A stretch of DNA of 64,000 bases from Vibrio salinus (GCF_021272385.1 NZ_JAJSDZ010000005.1:186001-250000), one strand, 5' to 3'; positions 10,896-20,080 are shown, counted from the stretch's first letter. The notes: generated by a model not told the origin, from the letters alone. Numbers and translations: made by a program.

Positions 10896-11522
10896 TTATG
10901 CGCGCAAGTGCTCCGCTTTCACAACCATTTGTAGGCCATTTACTAACTGAACTCGCACTTCTTCCTTATTAATTTCTACGATAGTCGCGGACATATTACC
11001 TTTACCCATATTGACATTGACGGTTTTACCCACATTCAAGTCATCCATGGTCAAAGGTTTTGTATCTGCTACCTTATTACTTGTTCTATTACTATTTTTT
11101 GGCTTACGAGTCTGGTTATTTTTCGCTTTAGGCTTAGCTTTAACCTTATCATCCTGGCCTTTTTTTGCTTGTTGTTCTTTACGACGAGCTTTTACTCTGG
11201 CCTTGCTTTCAGCAAGTGCAGTCTGGGCATGCTCAACATGCTCCTGCTCCAACTCACCACATGTGTTTCCATCCAGATCGACACGAACAGCACCAGGTTT
11301 TACGCCATGTAAATAACGCCAAGATGATGTGTACTGTCTTAAGGCAGCACGCAACTGAGTTTTACTGACTTTTGGATCTTCGCTTAAGCGTTCAGCAAGA
11401 TCCTGAAAAATACCAATTTTTAATGGCTTGGCTTCACCTTCTAAAGTAAAGCATTTAGGGAAACATTCAGCAATATATGCAATCACTTCTTTGCTGTTTT
11501 TTAACTTTTCAGTGTTTTCCAT
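10896..11522 (-). CDS. proQ: RNA chaperone ProQ (FinO-domain protein)
   Basis: Global RNA-binding protein that stabilises small RNAs and mRNA 3' ends. The 208 residues contain a FinO/ProQ domain at about 5-115 ([15 protein letters not shown] ... SSWRYLHGV), a basic Lys/Arg/Gln-rich linker at about 120-150, and a C-terminal KOW/Tudor-like domain ([18 protein letters not shown]). E. coli ProQ is 232 residues, so the linker is shorter here. The ATG at 11522 has AGGAA about 10 bases upstream. A small GC-rich hairpin (GCGGC ttc GCCGC, 11539-11551) lies just before that ribosome site, in the leader between msrC and proQ. Confidence 0.97.
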   Translation of the reverse strand: MENTEKLKNSKEVIAYIAECFPKCFTLEGEAKPLKIGIFQDLAERLSEDPKVSKTQLRAALRQYTSSWRYLHGVKPGAVRVDLDGNTCGELEQEHVEHAQTALAESKARVKARRKEQQAKKGQDDKVKAKPKAKNNQTRKPKNSNRTSNKVADTKPLTMDDLNVGKTVNVNMGKGNMSATIVEINKEEVRVQLVNGLQMVVKAEHLRA

Positions 11523-11619
11523 GAGGGTTCCTGGTTATGCGGCTTCGCCGCTAAGCATGTATAAATATGTTTATTAAATATTTTCGGTATTATAGTGAGC
11601 TAAATTGGAAAAACCACTG

Positions 11620-12117
11620 TCAATCGAGAAATTCTGAATTATTCGTATGTGAATTAAGCACATTTTCTACTTGTTTCATCATTATAACCAGTCCTTTTTC
11701 ATCTACTTCAGTAAATCGTTTTACAAACGGACTATCAATATCCAGAACCCCGGCAATCTCACCATCAATTTTAAAGGGAACAACAAGTTCCGAATTACTT
11801 GCAGCATCACAGGCAATATGTCCTTCGAACTGATGAACATCATCAATTCTTAATACCCGCTCATCAAGCGCAGCCGAACCACAAACTCCCCGACCTAACG
11901 GAATCCGGACACAAGCGGGTTTACCCTGAAAAGGCCCCAAAACCAATTCATCACCTTTCACTAAATAAAATCCTACCCAATTAACATCTGTCAATTCAAG
12001 TGAAAGTAATGCACTAATATTCGCCAGATTAGCAATAAGATCGGGTTCCGATTCAATCAGAGCGACAGCCTGTTTTGCTAATAGTTCGTATTGTTCTGAT
12101 TTCATTCTCATTTTCAT
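11620..12117 (-). CDS. msrC: Free methionine-(R)-sulfoxide reductase, GAF-domain type (YebR)
   Basis: Reduces free L-methionine-(R)-sulfoxide in the cytoplasm as an oxidative-stress repair enzyme. The 165-residue protein is a single GAF domain with the conserved Cys positions of the family in GKPACVRIPLGRGVCGSAAL and in GHIACDAASNSELVVP, then the GVLDIDSP element. Alternative in-frame ATGs at 12111 and 12105 exist; none has a clear ribosome site, so the longest is kept. It is divergent from letA across 109 bases and lies upstream of proQ, matching the E. coli order yebR-proQ-prc. Confidence 0.95.
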   Translation of the reverse strand: MKMRMKSEQYELLAKQAVALIESEPDLIANLANISALLSLELTDVNWVGFYLVKGDELVLGPFQGKPACVRIPLGRGVCGSAALDERVLRIDDVHQFEGHIACDAASNSELVVPFKIDGEIAGVLDIDSPFVKRFTEVDEKGLVIMMKQVENVLNSHTNNSEFLD

Positions 12118-12226
12118 ATATTCGTGACTGACTTAATACAATAAAGCATAAAAGAAAGAATCGCATCACTGAGCAAGCGAATTTTGCAAATTTGATGGCA
12201 ATTGCTGTAAACTTGAACAGCTAAGT

Positions 12227-13411
12227 ATGAATTTGAGATTAAAAATAATGGATGCAGTGGTAAAACATTCGCAAATACATCCTAAAACCCGCTGTCCAAC
12301 CTGTGGCTTAACCCTATTAAAAACACCTTTATCCAAAGGTACAAGGGCAAACTGTCCCCGTTGTCAGACACAACTATATAAATCCAGCTATCCTTCATTA
12401 TCCGGTAATTTAATTCTGGTCGTATGTTGTCTGTTTCTATTCATTCCAGCCTACTCATTAAATTATTTAACTATTTATCTTTTGGGAATGAAGATCTCTG
12501 CCTCTTTTCCATCCATGCTACTCGCAATGTTCCATGAAGGATTTGGTATACTGGCTATATTAATCGGTTTTTGTGGACTGCTGACACCAACCGCCTACTG
12601 CGTAACTTTGTTAATTATTCATATTTCATTATCAAATAAAAATATTAAATTACTATCACATTCATTAATCATTGCAAAGCATATCCGTTCATGGGTGATG
12701 ATTGATGTATTCCTAATTAGCATCGCTATTGCCTGTATCAAGCTTAGTGACTACGCGCAAATTCAGGCAACCCCGGGACTATACTCATTCATCATTCTTC
12801 AGGTGCTGACGGTATTATTAATTATTCGTTCCCATCCTAAAATTTACTTTCACTATATTGAAACAATTTTGCCGTCAAGACTAAGCAAACTATTGGCCAG
12901 TAAAAAAAGGAAACCAAACCTGTTATTAAGCACAGTTTTGCTTTTATGTGCAGCCATTTGTTTTGTTCCTGCTAACGTCATTCCAATTTCAATTTTGATG
13001 TCCAATGGTTCAAGAGTAGAAGACACCATTTTCTCCGGAGTTATATCGCTGATAACCAGTGGTATGGCCGGCATTGCTGCAATCATATTTATTGCCAGTA
13101 TTATTGTTCCACTTCTTAAAATCCTGGGGCTGGGATATTTACTTTTTTGCTCGAACTTTAATGTCCAGCGCTATCAGCGGCAAAACACAAAAATGTATTT
13201 TGTTCTGAAGTGGATCGGTAAGTGGTCAATGATTGATTTGTTTGTTATTGCGATTACCCTGACTTTAGTTGATCGGGGACAACTTCTTGACTTTACACCC
13301 GGTTATGCTGCAATCCCGTTTGCAGGTGTCGTTGTATTCACCATGTTGGCTACGGAAACATTTTCTCCCCGGCTGTTATGGCAAAAAATAGAAAAAAAGG
13401 CTAGTGAATGA
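12227..13411 (+). CDS. letA: LetA-like inner membrane partner of the MCE transporter (YebS/PqiA family)
   Basis: Integral membrane protein that works with the periplasmic MCE tunnel LetB in lipid movement across the envelope. The 394-residue protein has an N-terminal zinc ribbon (CPTC at about residue 23, CPRC at about 44) and roughly eight hydrophobic segments in two similar halves (GMKISASFPSMLLAMF; EDTIFSGVISLITSGM). E. coli LetA has 427 residues and, as I recall, a second zinc ribbon between the halves; the corresponding linker here (about residues 205-230) has no CxxC pair. An alternative start at 12248 is possible. The stop overlaps the letB start by ATGA, indicating coupled translation. 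Confidence 0.93.
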   Translation: MNLRLKIMDAVVKHSQIHPKTRCPTCGLTLLKTPLSKGTRANCPRCQTQLYKSSYPSLSGNLILVVCCLFLFIPAYSLNYLTIYLLGMKISASFPSMLLAMFHEGFGILAILIGFCGLLTPTAYCVTLLIIHISLSNKNIKLLSHSLIIAKHIRSWVMIDVFLISIAIACIKLSDYAQIQATPGLYSFIILQVLTVLLIIRSHPKIYFHYIETILPSRLSKLLASKKRKPNLLLSTVLLLCAAICFVPANVIPISILMSNGSRVEDTIFSGVISLITSGMAGIAAIIFIASIIVPLLKILGLGYLLFCSNFNVQRYQRQNTKMYFVLKWIGKWSMIDLFVIAITLTLVDRGQLLDFTPGYAAIPFAGVVVFTMLATETFSPRLLWQKIEKKASE

Positions 13412-16053
13412 GTAAAAGTGAGCAAAATCCTCCTCCACAACCAGAAATAAAATCATCAGGCACAATCTCTCCGTTATGGATCCTGCCACTAGTGACTCTT
13501 ATTCTTACCGGATGGCTGGTATTCAGGGCAATCAATGCATCCGGTGAAATAATCAATATCTATTTTGATGATGCACAGGGATTAATTGCCGGAAGAACTC
13601 CAATCCGGTATCAGGGCCTTGAAGTCGGTATGGTCAATGATATTAAGCTAAACAAGAAAACCGACAGCATCTATGTTGAAGCTGAAATTTATCCGGAAGC
13701 TCAATATCTGGTCAATTCACATACTCAGTTCTGGCTGGTAAAACCTTCTGCAAGCTTATCCGGTGTTTCTGGGCTGGATGCACTGGTCTCAGGTAATTAT
13801 ATTTCTCTTCTGCCATCAAACATTAATGACAATTCAGACATAAAAGATGCTTATTATGCTCTTAAAAATGCACCAAATATTTCACAAAACTCCCACGATC
13901 TTACCGTAAATCTTACTTCCCACGATCTTGGGGGGATAAATATTGGTTCTAAAATTCTTTACAAAAAGATACCAATTGGCGAAGTTTTTGGTTACCACCT
14001 GGCAAAAGATTCTCAGTCAGTCCTGATTCAGGCCTCAGTAAAAGATGAGTATAAATCACTGATAACGGATAAAAGCCGTTTCTGGAACGTCAGTGGTATC
14101 AGCGCGAATATCAATCTGAATAATATTGATATTCAACTGGAGAACCTGTCCTCACTGTTAACAGGTGCTATCTCTGTCGACTCTCCGGATAGTGGTAAAC
14201 CCATTCAATCCGGCCATAAATTTCCGTTATATAAAGACATTCGCTCCGCTGGGCGTGGCGTACACATTCAGGTTGAACTACCGAAACATCACGGCCTCGC
14301 AGAACGCTCATCATCGGTATTATTTAAAGATATAAAAATTGGTCAGGTCCTCGATTTAGAGCTTAATCCGACCAAAACGAAAGTGATTGCAAATATCGCT
14401 ATCCAACCGGCTTTCAGCGATATGTTAGTCAATGGCAGTCACTTTATCATCGACAAAACAAAGTTATCTCTGTCCAGCATTCATAAACTTCCCAATCTCA
14501 TCAAAGGAAATGATTTAATTCTGATTCCAAATAAAAGTGGGAAAAAACAAGTTCGATTCTTTAAAGCGATCGGTGAAAACCAATATAACCAGCAGATGAA
14601 TCAATCCGTCATCATCAAATTATCGGCAGATAATACTTACGGATTATCAGAAGAAAGCATGATTCGTTACCGGGGCATTCCTGTTGGCGCGGTTACCAAA
14701 GTAGCCCTTAAAGGTGACGACGTCACAATAATGGCTTATGTGGAAAACAAATATAAGCACTTGATTAAAAATCATAATAAATTTTATGTCAATGGTTCAG
14801 CATCAGCTCAACTGACGGATAATGGTATTGATGTTTCCATCCCACCACCCTCAGATATATTTAGTGGAAGCATTAGCTTTATCAGCGAAGGTAAGCCGCA
14901 TATTAGCCCCTCTTATCAGTTATACAACAATAAAGCGTCAGCAAAACTGGCAAGGTCAGACGACAACGGCTCAACACGGATTGAGCTCATCGCTCCGGCA
15001 CTTCCACCGCTCAGAGACAATGCGCCAGTTCTCTATCACAATATAAAAGTCGGAAGAGTCGAAAACCATGTACTGACTTCTACCGGCGTAAAAGTATCGC
15101 TACTCATTGAGAATCACTACAAGCACTTAATTAATAGTGATACTGTTTTTTGGGGAGCGTCAGGCTTTGAAATGGACGCATCTTTAAATGGCGTCAGATT
15201 AAAATCAAAACCCTTGGCGGCCATCCTTAAAGGAGGAATCGAATTTGATTCGATTCGTGGAATTGAAAATACAACTGACCATCATTACCGTCTGTTCAAT
15301 AGTCTTGATGAGGCAAAGCAGCACGGAACGGTCATTACCCTACTTTCTTCCGAAAGTCATGGAATCGACAAAGGTTCAGATCTTATATTTCAGGGCGTAA
15401 AAGTAGGACAGGTATCGTCGGTTACTCCTGACTTCCGGCATCAGAATGTCATCATTTCGGCTTATATATTACCAAAATATCAGGGTGAAATAGCCAGAGC
15501 TAAAAGCTATTTCTGGTTTGGGAATAACAAAGCCGGATTGGTCAATGCCGTTAAAGACATTAAAAATCTGATAAAACCAACAATCCAGGTTCACCCTGGA
15601 ACCGGTAAAACAAAATTTCGTTTTACCCTATATGAGTCGCCTTACAAAACACCTGGATTACCGCTGGTACTGCAATCAGTAAATAAAAACTCAGTTTCGG
15701 TCGGTATGCCAATCACCTACCGAGGTATTCAGGTTGGGGAGGTGACAAAAGTCAATTTGGGTGATCTGGCTGACAGAGTGCTTATCTATATCAATATTGA
15801 GAGTAAATATCAGTACTTAGTCAGAGAAAACAGTATTTTCTGGAATGAAACAGGTGTTGATATGTCCGTCGGACTCACAGGTGCAGACATCCGAACCGGC
15901 TCTTTACAAACATTGATGACAGGTTCAATCGCTTTCAATACACCAAATACGGAAACTCTGACCCCCACAGCAAAACCTAACGATGCCTATTTGCTAAACC
16001 AGAGTAAGCAACCTGAATGGCAAACCTGGAATCAACCTATTCCTAAACCTTAA
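13408..16053 (+). CDS. letB: LetB-like periplasmic MCE tunnel protein (YebT), seven MCE domains
   Basis: Forms a periplasm-spanning stack of MCE rings that carries lipids between inner and outer membranes. The 881-residue protein has one N-terminal membrane anchor (SPLWILPLVTLILTGWLVF) and then seven MCE repeats, each marked by a Y/F-x-x-I/L-x-V/I-G-x-V core: IRYQGLEVGMV, ILYKKIPIGEV, VLFKDIKIGQV, MIRYRGIPVGAV, VLYHNIKVGRV, LIFQGVKVGQV and ITYRGIQVGEV. Seven repeats and this length match E. coli LetB (877 residues). It overlaps letA by four bases and is followed by rsmF, as in E. coli. Confidence 0.97.
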   Translation: MSKSEQNPPPQPEIKSSGTISPLWILPLVTLILTGWLVFRAINASGEIINIYFDDAQGLIAGRTPIRYQGLEVGMVNDIKLNKKTDSIYVEAEIYPEAQYLVNSHTQFWLVKPSASLSGVSGLDALVSGNYISLLPSNINDNSDIKDAYYALKNAPNISQNSHDLTVNLTSHDLGGINIGSKILYKKIPIGEVFGYHLAKDSQSVLIQASVKDEYKSLITDKSRFWNVSGISANINLNNIDIQLENLSSLLTGAISVDSPDSGKPIQSGHKFPLYKDIRSAGRGVHIQVELPKHHGLAERSSSVLFKDIKIGQVLDLELNPTKTKVIANIAIQPAFSDMLVNGSHFIIDKTKLSLSSIHKLPNLIKGNDLILIPNKSGKKQVRFFKAIGENQYNQQMNQSVIIKLSADNTYGLSEESMIRYRGIPVGAVTKVALKGDDVTIMAYVENKYKHLIKNHNKFYVNGSASAQLTDNGIDVSIPPPSDIFSGSISFISEGKPHISPSYQLYNNKASAKLARSDDNGSTRIELIAPALPPLRDNAPVLYHNIKVGRVENHVLTSTGVKVSLLIENHYKHLINSDTVFWGASGFEMDASLNGVRLKSKPLAAILKGGIEFDSIRGIENTTDHHYRLFNSLDEAKQHGTVITLLSSESHGIDKGSDLIFQGVKVGQVSSVTPDFRHQNVIISAYILPKYQGEIARAKSYFWFGNNKAGLVNAVKDIKNLIKPTIQVHPGTGKTKFRFTLYESPYKTPGLPLVLQSVNKNSVSVGMPITYRGIQVGEVTKVNLGDLADRVLIYINIESKYQYLVRENSIFWNETGVDMSVGLTGADIRTGSLQTLMTGSIAFNTPNTETLTPTAKPNDAYLLNQSKQPEWQTWNQPIPKP

Positions 16054-16060
16054 TCGGTAA

Positions 16061-16090
16061 CGCCGTAGCGCAAATCAATGAGCTACGGCG
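16061..16090 (+). terminator. Hairpin after letB
   Basis: A perfect 9-bp stem (CGCCGTAGC at 16061-16069, GCTACGGCG at 16082-16090) begins seven bases after the letB stop. There is no T tract after it, so it may stabilise the letAB mRNA 3' end or partly terminate before rsmF rather than being a strong terminator. Confidence 0.55.
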
Positions 16091-16152
16091 CGTCTACCTC
16101 TCATCAAAAATAACGTATATAATCGCGTCAAAATAATAATGAGACCAGACAA

Positions 16153-17577
16153 GTGCAAAACAGAGCCTACATTCCTGATGAATTTATTGAGCATATTCAA
16201 AACTCGCTTCCCGATCATCTCTCAATTCAGGATTTTATCGATTTTTGCCAGAAACCATTACGAAAATCAATTCGAGTCAATACACTGAAAACTTCGGTCG
16301 CAGACTTTAAAGCCCGAGCTTCAAATAAAGGATGGAACCTAGAACCAATACCATGGTGCGAAAACGGATTTTGGATAGATGCAGACGAATCTCAAACGCC
16401 ATTAGGAAATACAGCAGAACATATGGCAGGACTTTTTTATATTCAGGAATCCAGTTCAATGATGCCGGCCATTGCTTTGTTCAATGATTTAAGTAATCGG
16501 GACGTCATACTGGATATGGCAGCAGCACCAGGTTCAAAAACGACTCAACTGGCGGCTTTGATGGATAATCACGGAATCCTTGTCGCAAACGAATTTTCTG
16601 CCAGCCGGGTAAAAACACTGCACGCTAATATCGAAAGATGTGGTATTTCAAACTGCGCCCTAACCAATTTCGATGCGCGAATTTTTGGTTCATGGCTACC
16701 GGAAACATTCGATGCAATACTACTTGATGCCCCATGCTCTGGCGAAGGAACAATTAGAAAAGATAACGATGCACTAAAAAACTGGAGTCTGGAGTCTTCT
16801 CAGGACATTGCCCAAACTCAAAAAGAGTTGATTGAATCCGCCTTTTACGCACTTAAACCTGGCGGCACACTCGTTTATTCAACATGTGCCCTTAGTATGG
16901 AAGAAAATCAGCACGTCTGTTACCACTTAAAAAACGTCTTTGGCGATAGTGTCGTATTTGATAATTTGAGTAAGCTATTCCCTAATGCTTCAGAAGCGGC
17001 CACAAAAGAAGGTTTTTTGCATATTTTCCCTCAATTATATAATAGTGAAGGATTTTTCGTCGCCAGAATTAAAAAAACAACATCGGTACCGACACCGGAA
17101 AATAAGAAAAAAGCGGGTAAATTCCCTTTCCAGATAATTTCAAAGAAACAGGCAGACGATATCATCACACAGCTACACCATACATTTCATATTTCTATTC
17201 CTTCTGATAAGAAATTATGGCGCCGGGATAAAGAAATCTGGCTGTTTCCTGAAGAGTTTGAACCCTTAATAGGCAGATTACGATTTTCCAGAATTGGTAT
17301 TAAACTGGCCGAAGCCCATAAAAATGGTTACAGGTGGCAGCATCAGGTTGCATTGGCACTAGCAGCCCACAACAACCAATCCGTGACAATACAACTATCT
17401 GAAAACGAAGCCCGGGAATGGTATATGGGAAGAGATGTTCGGCCTGACATTACTCCGGGAAAAGGAGAAGTATTAGTCAGTTTCGATAACATGATCATTG
17501 GATTGGGTAAATGGGTTGGTAACAGAATAAAAAATGGCCTTCCCCGGGAATTGGTAAGAGACAAAAATCTATTCTGA
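16153..17577 (+). CDS. rsmF: 16S rRNA (cytosine-1407-C5)-methyltransferase RsmF
   Basis: SAM-dependent methylation of C1407 in 16S rRNA of the 30S subunit. The 474-residue protein (E. coli 479) carries the SAM-binding AAAPGSKTTQLAAL, the first catalytic Cys in DAPCSGEGT, the second in YSTCALSMEEN, and a C-terminal PUA-like region. The start is a GTG at 16153; the nearby ATG at 16139 is in another frame. The order letA-letB-rsmF is the E. coli yebS-yebT-yebU order. Confidence 0.96.
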   Translation: MQNRAYIPDEFIEHIQNSLPDHLSIQDFIDFCQKPLRKSIRVNTLKTSVADFKARASNKGWNLEPIPWCENGFWIDADESQTPLGNTAEHMAGLFYIQESSSMMPAIALFNDLSNRDVILDMAAAPGSKTTQLAALMDNHGILVANEFSASRVKTLHANIERCGISNCALTNFDARIFGSWLPETFDAILLDAPCSGEGTIRKDNDALKNWSLESSQDIAQTQKELIESAFYALKPGGTLVYSTCALSMEENQHVCYHLKNVFGDSVVFDNLSKLFPNASEAATKEGFLHIFPQLYNSEGFFVARIKKTTSVPTPENKKKAGKFPFQIISKKQADDIITQLHHTFHISIPSDKKLWRRDKEIWLFPEEFEPLIGRLRFSRIGIKLAEAHKNGYRWQHQVALALAAHNNQSVTIQLSENEAREWYMGRDVRPDITPGKGEVLVSFDNMIIGLGKWVGNRIKNGLPRELVRDKNLF

Positions 17578-17633
17578 ATCATTAGTTTATAGAATTCTAT
17601 ACTTTAAAATTTTACGTTTCTGAAATTAATGTA

Positions 17634-17640
17634 CTACAAT
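17634..17640 (+). promoter_or_regulatory. Sigma-S-like -10 element for the SdsR-like RNA
   Basis: CTACAAT at 17634-17640 carries the C just upstream of the hexamer that favours RpoS holoenzyme (E. coli sdsR has CTACACT there, from memory). No good -35 element precedes it. It would start transcription near 17647, the 5' end expected for a roughly 100-nt SdsR. Confidence 0.55.
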
Positions 17641-17646
17641 GAAGTA

Positions 17647-17743
17647 GACGAAGCGCAGTACGTCGAAATAACCGATTAGCGCAGGCTCTTTCCCCGGAGC
17701 CACTACACGAAGCCCCAACTCTTCACAGATTTGGGGTTTTTTT
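17647..17743 (+). ncRNA. sdsR: SdsR (RyeB)-like small regulatory RNA
   Basis: SdsR is an RpoS-dependent, Hfq-binding small RNA of about 100 nt that represses porin and other mRNAs in enterobacteria. Here TTAGCGCA (17676-17683) is followed directly by the hairpin GGCTCT-TTCCCC-GGAGCC, closely matching the conserved core of E. coli SdsR as I remember it (TTAGCGCA then C and GGCTCT...AGAGCC). A terminator hairpin with seven T residues ends it at 17743. The place fits too: in E. coli SdsR lies a few genes after yebSTU, and here it follows rsmF directly. The 5' end is inferred from the -10 element. No tRNA-like or protein-coding reading explains the segment. Confidence 0.75.
17713..17743 (+). terminator. 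Rho-independent terminator of the SdsR-like RNA
   Basis: CCCCAA (17713-17718) pairs with TTGGGG (17731-17736), with a further TC/GA pair inside, followed by TTTTTTT (17737-17743). It lies between rsmF and the convergent cvfB-like gene. Confidence 0.85.
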
Positions 17744-17760
17744 AGTTATTTATTATCTCG

Positions 17761-18600
17761 TTAAGAAACAAGGTGAATCCCATCCGGCTCAATCTTTATT
17801 TTTCCTGATTTATATAATGTACCAATCGCTTTTTTAAATGTGCCCTTGCTGGTTCTGAATTCAGCAAAAATGTCTTCAGGAGAGGATTTATCACCTAATG
17901 GCAGATAGCCATTATTTCGCTCAAGTTTATGTAAGATTTTTTCACCCAGATCATCAAACTTAGCAACACCTATTTTTTGCAACGATACGTCTATTTTGCC
18001 ATCATCGCGGATCTGTTTTATATATCCTCTAAGTTTTTTACCAACAAAAACCTTACCAAAGACATCACTTGGAAACAGCATTCCCCAATGACTCTCATTA
18101 ATTATGACTTTAAAGCCCAGCTCACTTTTTTCTGCTACCAGAATATCAACCTGTTGATTGCAAGTATATCTTGCAGGAGTTTTATCTAACCACTTATTAA
18201 ATTTTGTTGTTCCGACAATACGTCCTGATGCCTTATCTGTATAAACATACACTAAGCGTGTTTGCCCAACTGACAACCGGCCCCGCTGCTCACTAAACGG
18301 AATCAGCAAATCTTTACTTTTGATTCCCCAGTTAACAAATGCGCCTGTACTATTTACCCCTTCAACCTTCATTAATCCCCATTCACCCACCTGGGCTATA
18401 GGATTCTGAGTCGTTGCCACTACCTGGTTATCGGAATCAAAATAGATAAAAACATCTAATTCATCACCAATCTGCACTTCTTCATCTGGTAACCAACGAT
18501 TAGCAAGAAGGACACTACCATAGTCACCGGCATCTAAAAACACACCAAATTCGGCAATACGTGTCACTGTTAGTTTATTGATTCGTCCTATGTCGGCCAT
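17761..18600 (-). CDS. CvfB-like S1-domain RNA-binding protein
   Basis: Cytoplasmic protein of 279 residues in the CvfB/YitL family, with several S1-type OB folds and a C-terminal winged helix in known structures. N-terminal S1-like signature: GRINKLTVTRIAEFGVFLDA; a second OB-like unit follows near residue 70 (GEWGLMKVEGVNSTGAFVNW) and a third near 145-215. The C-terminal segment (LPLGDKSSPEDIFAEF ... GTFKKAIGTLYKSGKI) is the typical winged helix. The family affects virulence gene expression in staphylococci; its role here is not known. It is convergent with the SdsR-like RNA, its stop lying only 18 bases beyond the terminator. Confidence 0.88.
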   Translation of the reverse strand: MADIGRINKLTVTRIAEFGVFLDAGDYGSVLLANRWLPDEEVQIGDELDVFIYFDSDNQVVATTQNPIAQVGEWGLMKVEGVNSTGAFVNWGIKSKDLLIPFSEQRGRLSVGQTRLVYVYTDKASGRIVGTTKFNKWLDKTPARYTCNQQVDILVAEKSELGFKVIINESHWGMLFPSDVFGKVFVGKKLRGYIKQIRDDGKIDVSLQKIGVAKFDDLGEKILHKLERNNGYLPLGDKSSPEDIFAEFRTSKGTFKKAIGTLYKSGKIKIEPDGIHLVS

Positions 18601-18706
18601 GTTATTTCAGTCTCACTTCAAATTTACAGCGATTATACGTCATCTCTGATATGCTTTTAATAAAAATAATAAAAACTCAGCCTCTTGGGGTTAAACCGAT
18701 TAACAG

Positions 18707-20080
18707 GTGAGAAAAAAGGAGAAAGAACCTTTGATTAACGTCGGGAAACACGATGCAATCACGCTCAAAATAACCAACGCAATGCCCGAAGCAAAAGCAT
18801 GCGATTTAGACATCTACTTTTTTGTTCCCGGAGAAATCGGACTCACAAGTCATGTTTTATCTGAAACAGATTTTTTTTATAACTGCATCAGTCAGAAACG
18901 AACCTATTACAGTGACAAAATCCTATTACCCCTTATTCACAGCCGTCTGGCCCAGAGAGGAAGACTGTCTTCCACCCAATATCGTGTTAGCTTAAGTTTG
19001 TTTGCTTACCAGTATGTGGTGGCATTAGACAAAGCCATTCACGATTTATCTCAGCATGGTGATTCAATAACCGAGGATGAAATTGATAGTGTCATTGAAC
19101 TTTCTATTGATATTTTAAGACGCCTGAGAAGAACCATTCCTTATGATGAAAACCTGAAACGTTATTATACTAATATTGATAACTATCTTTCCTGGTACAC
19201 AGAACAAAATTTTTTGAGTCTGGTTTCGAATATGCCAAGAAATGATATCTATTCCACAGCGAAAAAACGTCTGATAACTCTGGCAGAAAAAGAAGAAGCC
19301 CACCGGACACTGAATCATTACAACTCAAAAAAAGCATCAGAAAACATTAACCGGCTCGCAAATAAAATGCGTTTACTCAGACGCTTGATTGAACATCCGG
19401 TAGTGCTGAAGCAACAAATGGTATCGTTAGGTAAAAATATCCGGAGAGCAGTAAAGGGACTGGCAACCGGTCTTGTTATGGTCTTTGTCACCATAACCGC
19501 GGTAACCGCACGTGATTACCTTGGAGAAATCACCGCCTCATTTATTCTGGCGATGTCACTACTCTACGCTGTCAGAGAAATATTTAAAGATGATTTAAGA
19601 GAAATTCTATGGCGCTGGTTAAGGAAAGGAAAACCCAAATGGAAGAGGCGTTATTATGACCCGACAACAAAAAAATTAATCGGACAGAAAACTGAATGGC
19701 TGGATTATGTAAGTCTGTCTGAATTACCGGATCGAATTAAGTACATACGCAAAAAACGCATTGTTCAGAGAGGAGAACAGATCATTCATTATCGTTCAGA
19801 AACAGAAATGAGTACATCAAGATTTTTAAGCGGCTATGAAGAAACAAGAGACACACTGCACATTGACTTTCGGACATTAACCCGGCTGTTTGATAAACGC
19901 TCTGATCATATCTATGTGCTGAACAATAATCAGGTCAGTAAAGAAAAAGTAGAAGAACGTCATCTGTTGAACGTTGTAATTAAAGAAAACAACCGACTCG
20001 CGCCTCCCAACTACTATCGCTGGAAAGTAGTCTTAAACAGAAGCAAAATTGTCGATATTGAGAAAATAGAGCTCGACTGA
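18707..20080 (+). CDS. Conserved hypothetical protein with central membrane hairpin
   Basis: I do not recognise a characterised family. The 457-residue product starts at a GTG (18707). The first 240 residues are soluble, mostly helical and rich in charged residues (YFFVPGEIGL near residue 40; a long helical stretch near 100-235). Two hydrophobic segments follow at about 249-270 and 275-292, and then a basic soluble C-terminal half (KYIRKKRIVQRGEQIIHYRS). This suggests an inner membrane protein with both ends in the cytoplasm. It is divergent from cvfB and tail-to-tail (29 bases apart) with the PEP-synthase-like gene. I recall similar unannotated proteins at this place in Vibrio. Confidence 0.75.
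   Translation: MRKKEKEPLINVGKHDAITLKITNAMPEAKACDLDIYFFVPGEIGLTSHVLSETDFFYNCISQKRTYYSDKILLPLIHSRLAQRGRLSSTQYRVSLSLFAYQYVVALDKAIHDLSQHGDSITEDEIDSVIELSIDILRRLRRTIPYDENLKRYYTNIDNYLSWYTEQNFLSLVSNMPRNDIYSTAKKRLITLAEKEEAHRTLNHYNSKKASENINRLANKMRLLRRLIEHPVVLKQQMVSLGKNIRRAVKGLATGLVMVFVTITAVTARDYLGEITASFILAMSLLYAVREIFKDDLREILWRWLRKGKPKWKRRYYDPTTKKLIGQKTEWLDYVSLSELPDRIKYIRKKRIVQRGEQIIHYRSETEMSTSRFLSGYEETRDTLHIDFRTLTRLFDKRSDHIYVLNNNQVSKEKVEERHLLNVVIKENNRLAPPNYYRWKVVLNRSKIVDIEKIELD

Noticed and set aside
12205..12220. CTGT-N8-ACAG upstream of letA, resembling a LexA (SOS) box
   Set aside because: The eight central bases (AAACTTGA) match the alternating TA core poorly, letAB is not a known SOS operon, and about one such 8-base-specified dyad is expected by chance in 64 kb.
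16139..16141. ATG at 16139 as the rsmF start
   Set aside because: It is in a different frame from rsmF; the GTG at 16153 is the usable start.
17631..17760. Whether the rsmF-cvfB space could hold a tRNA or 5S rRNA fragment
   Set aside because: There is no cloverleaf, no T-loop consensus and no 5S-like core; the SdsR core plus terminator explains it better.
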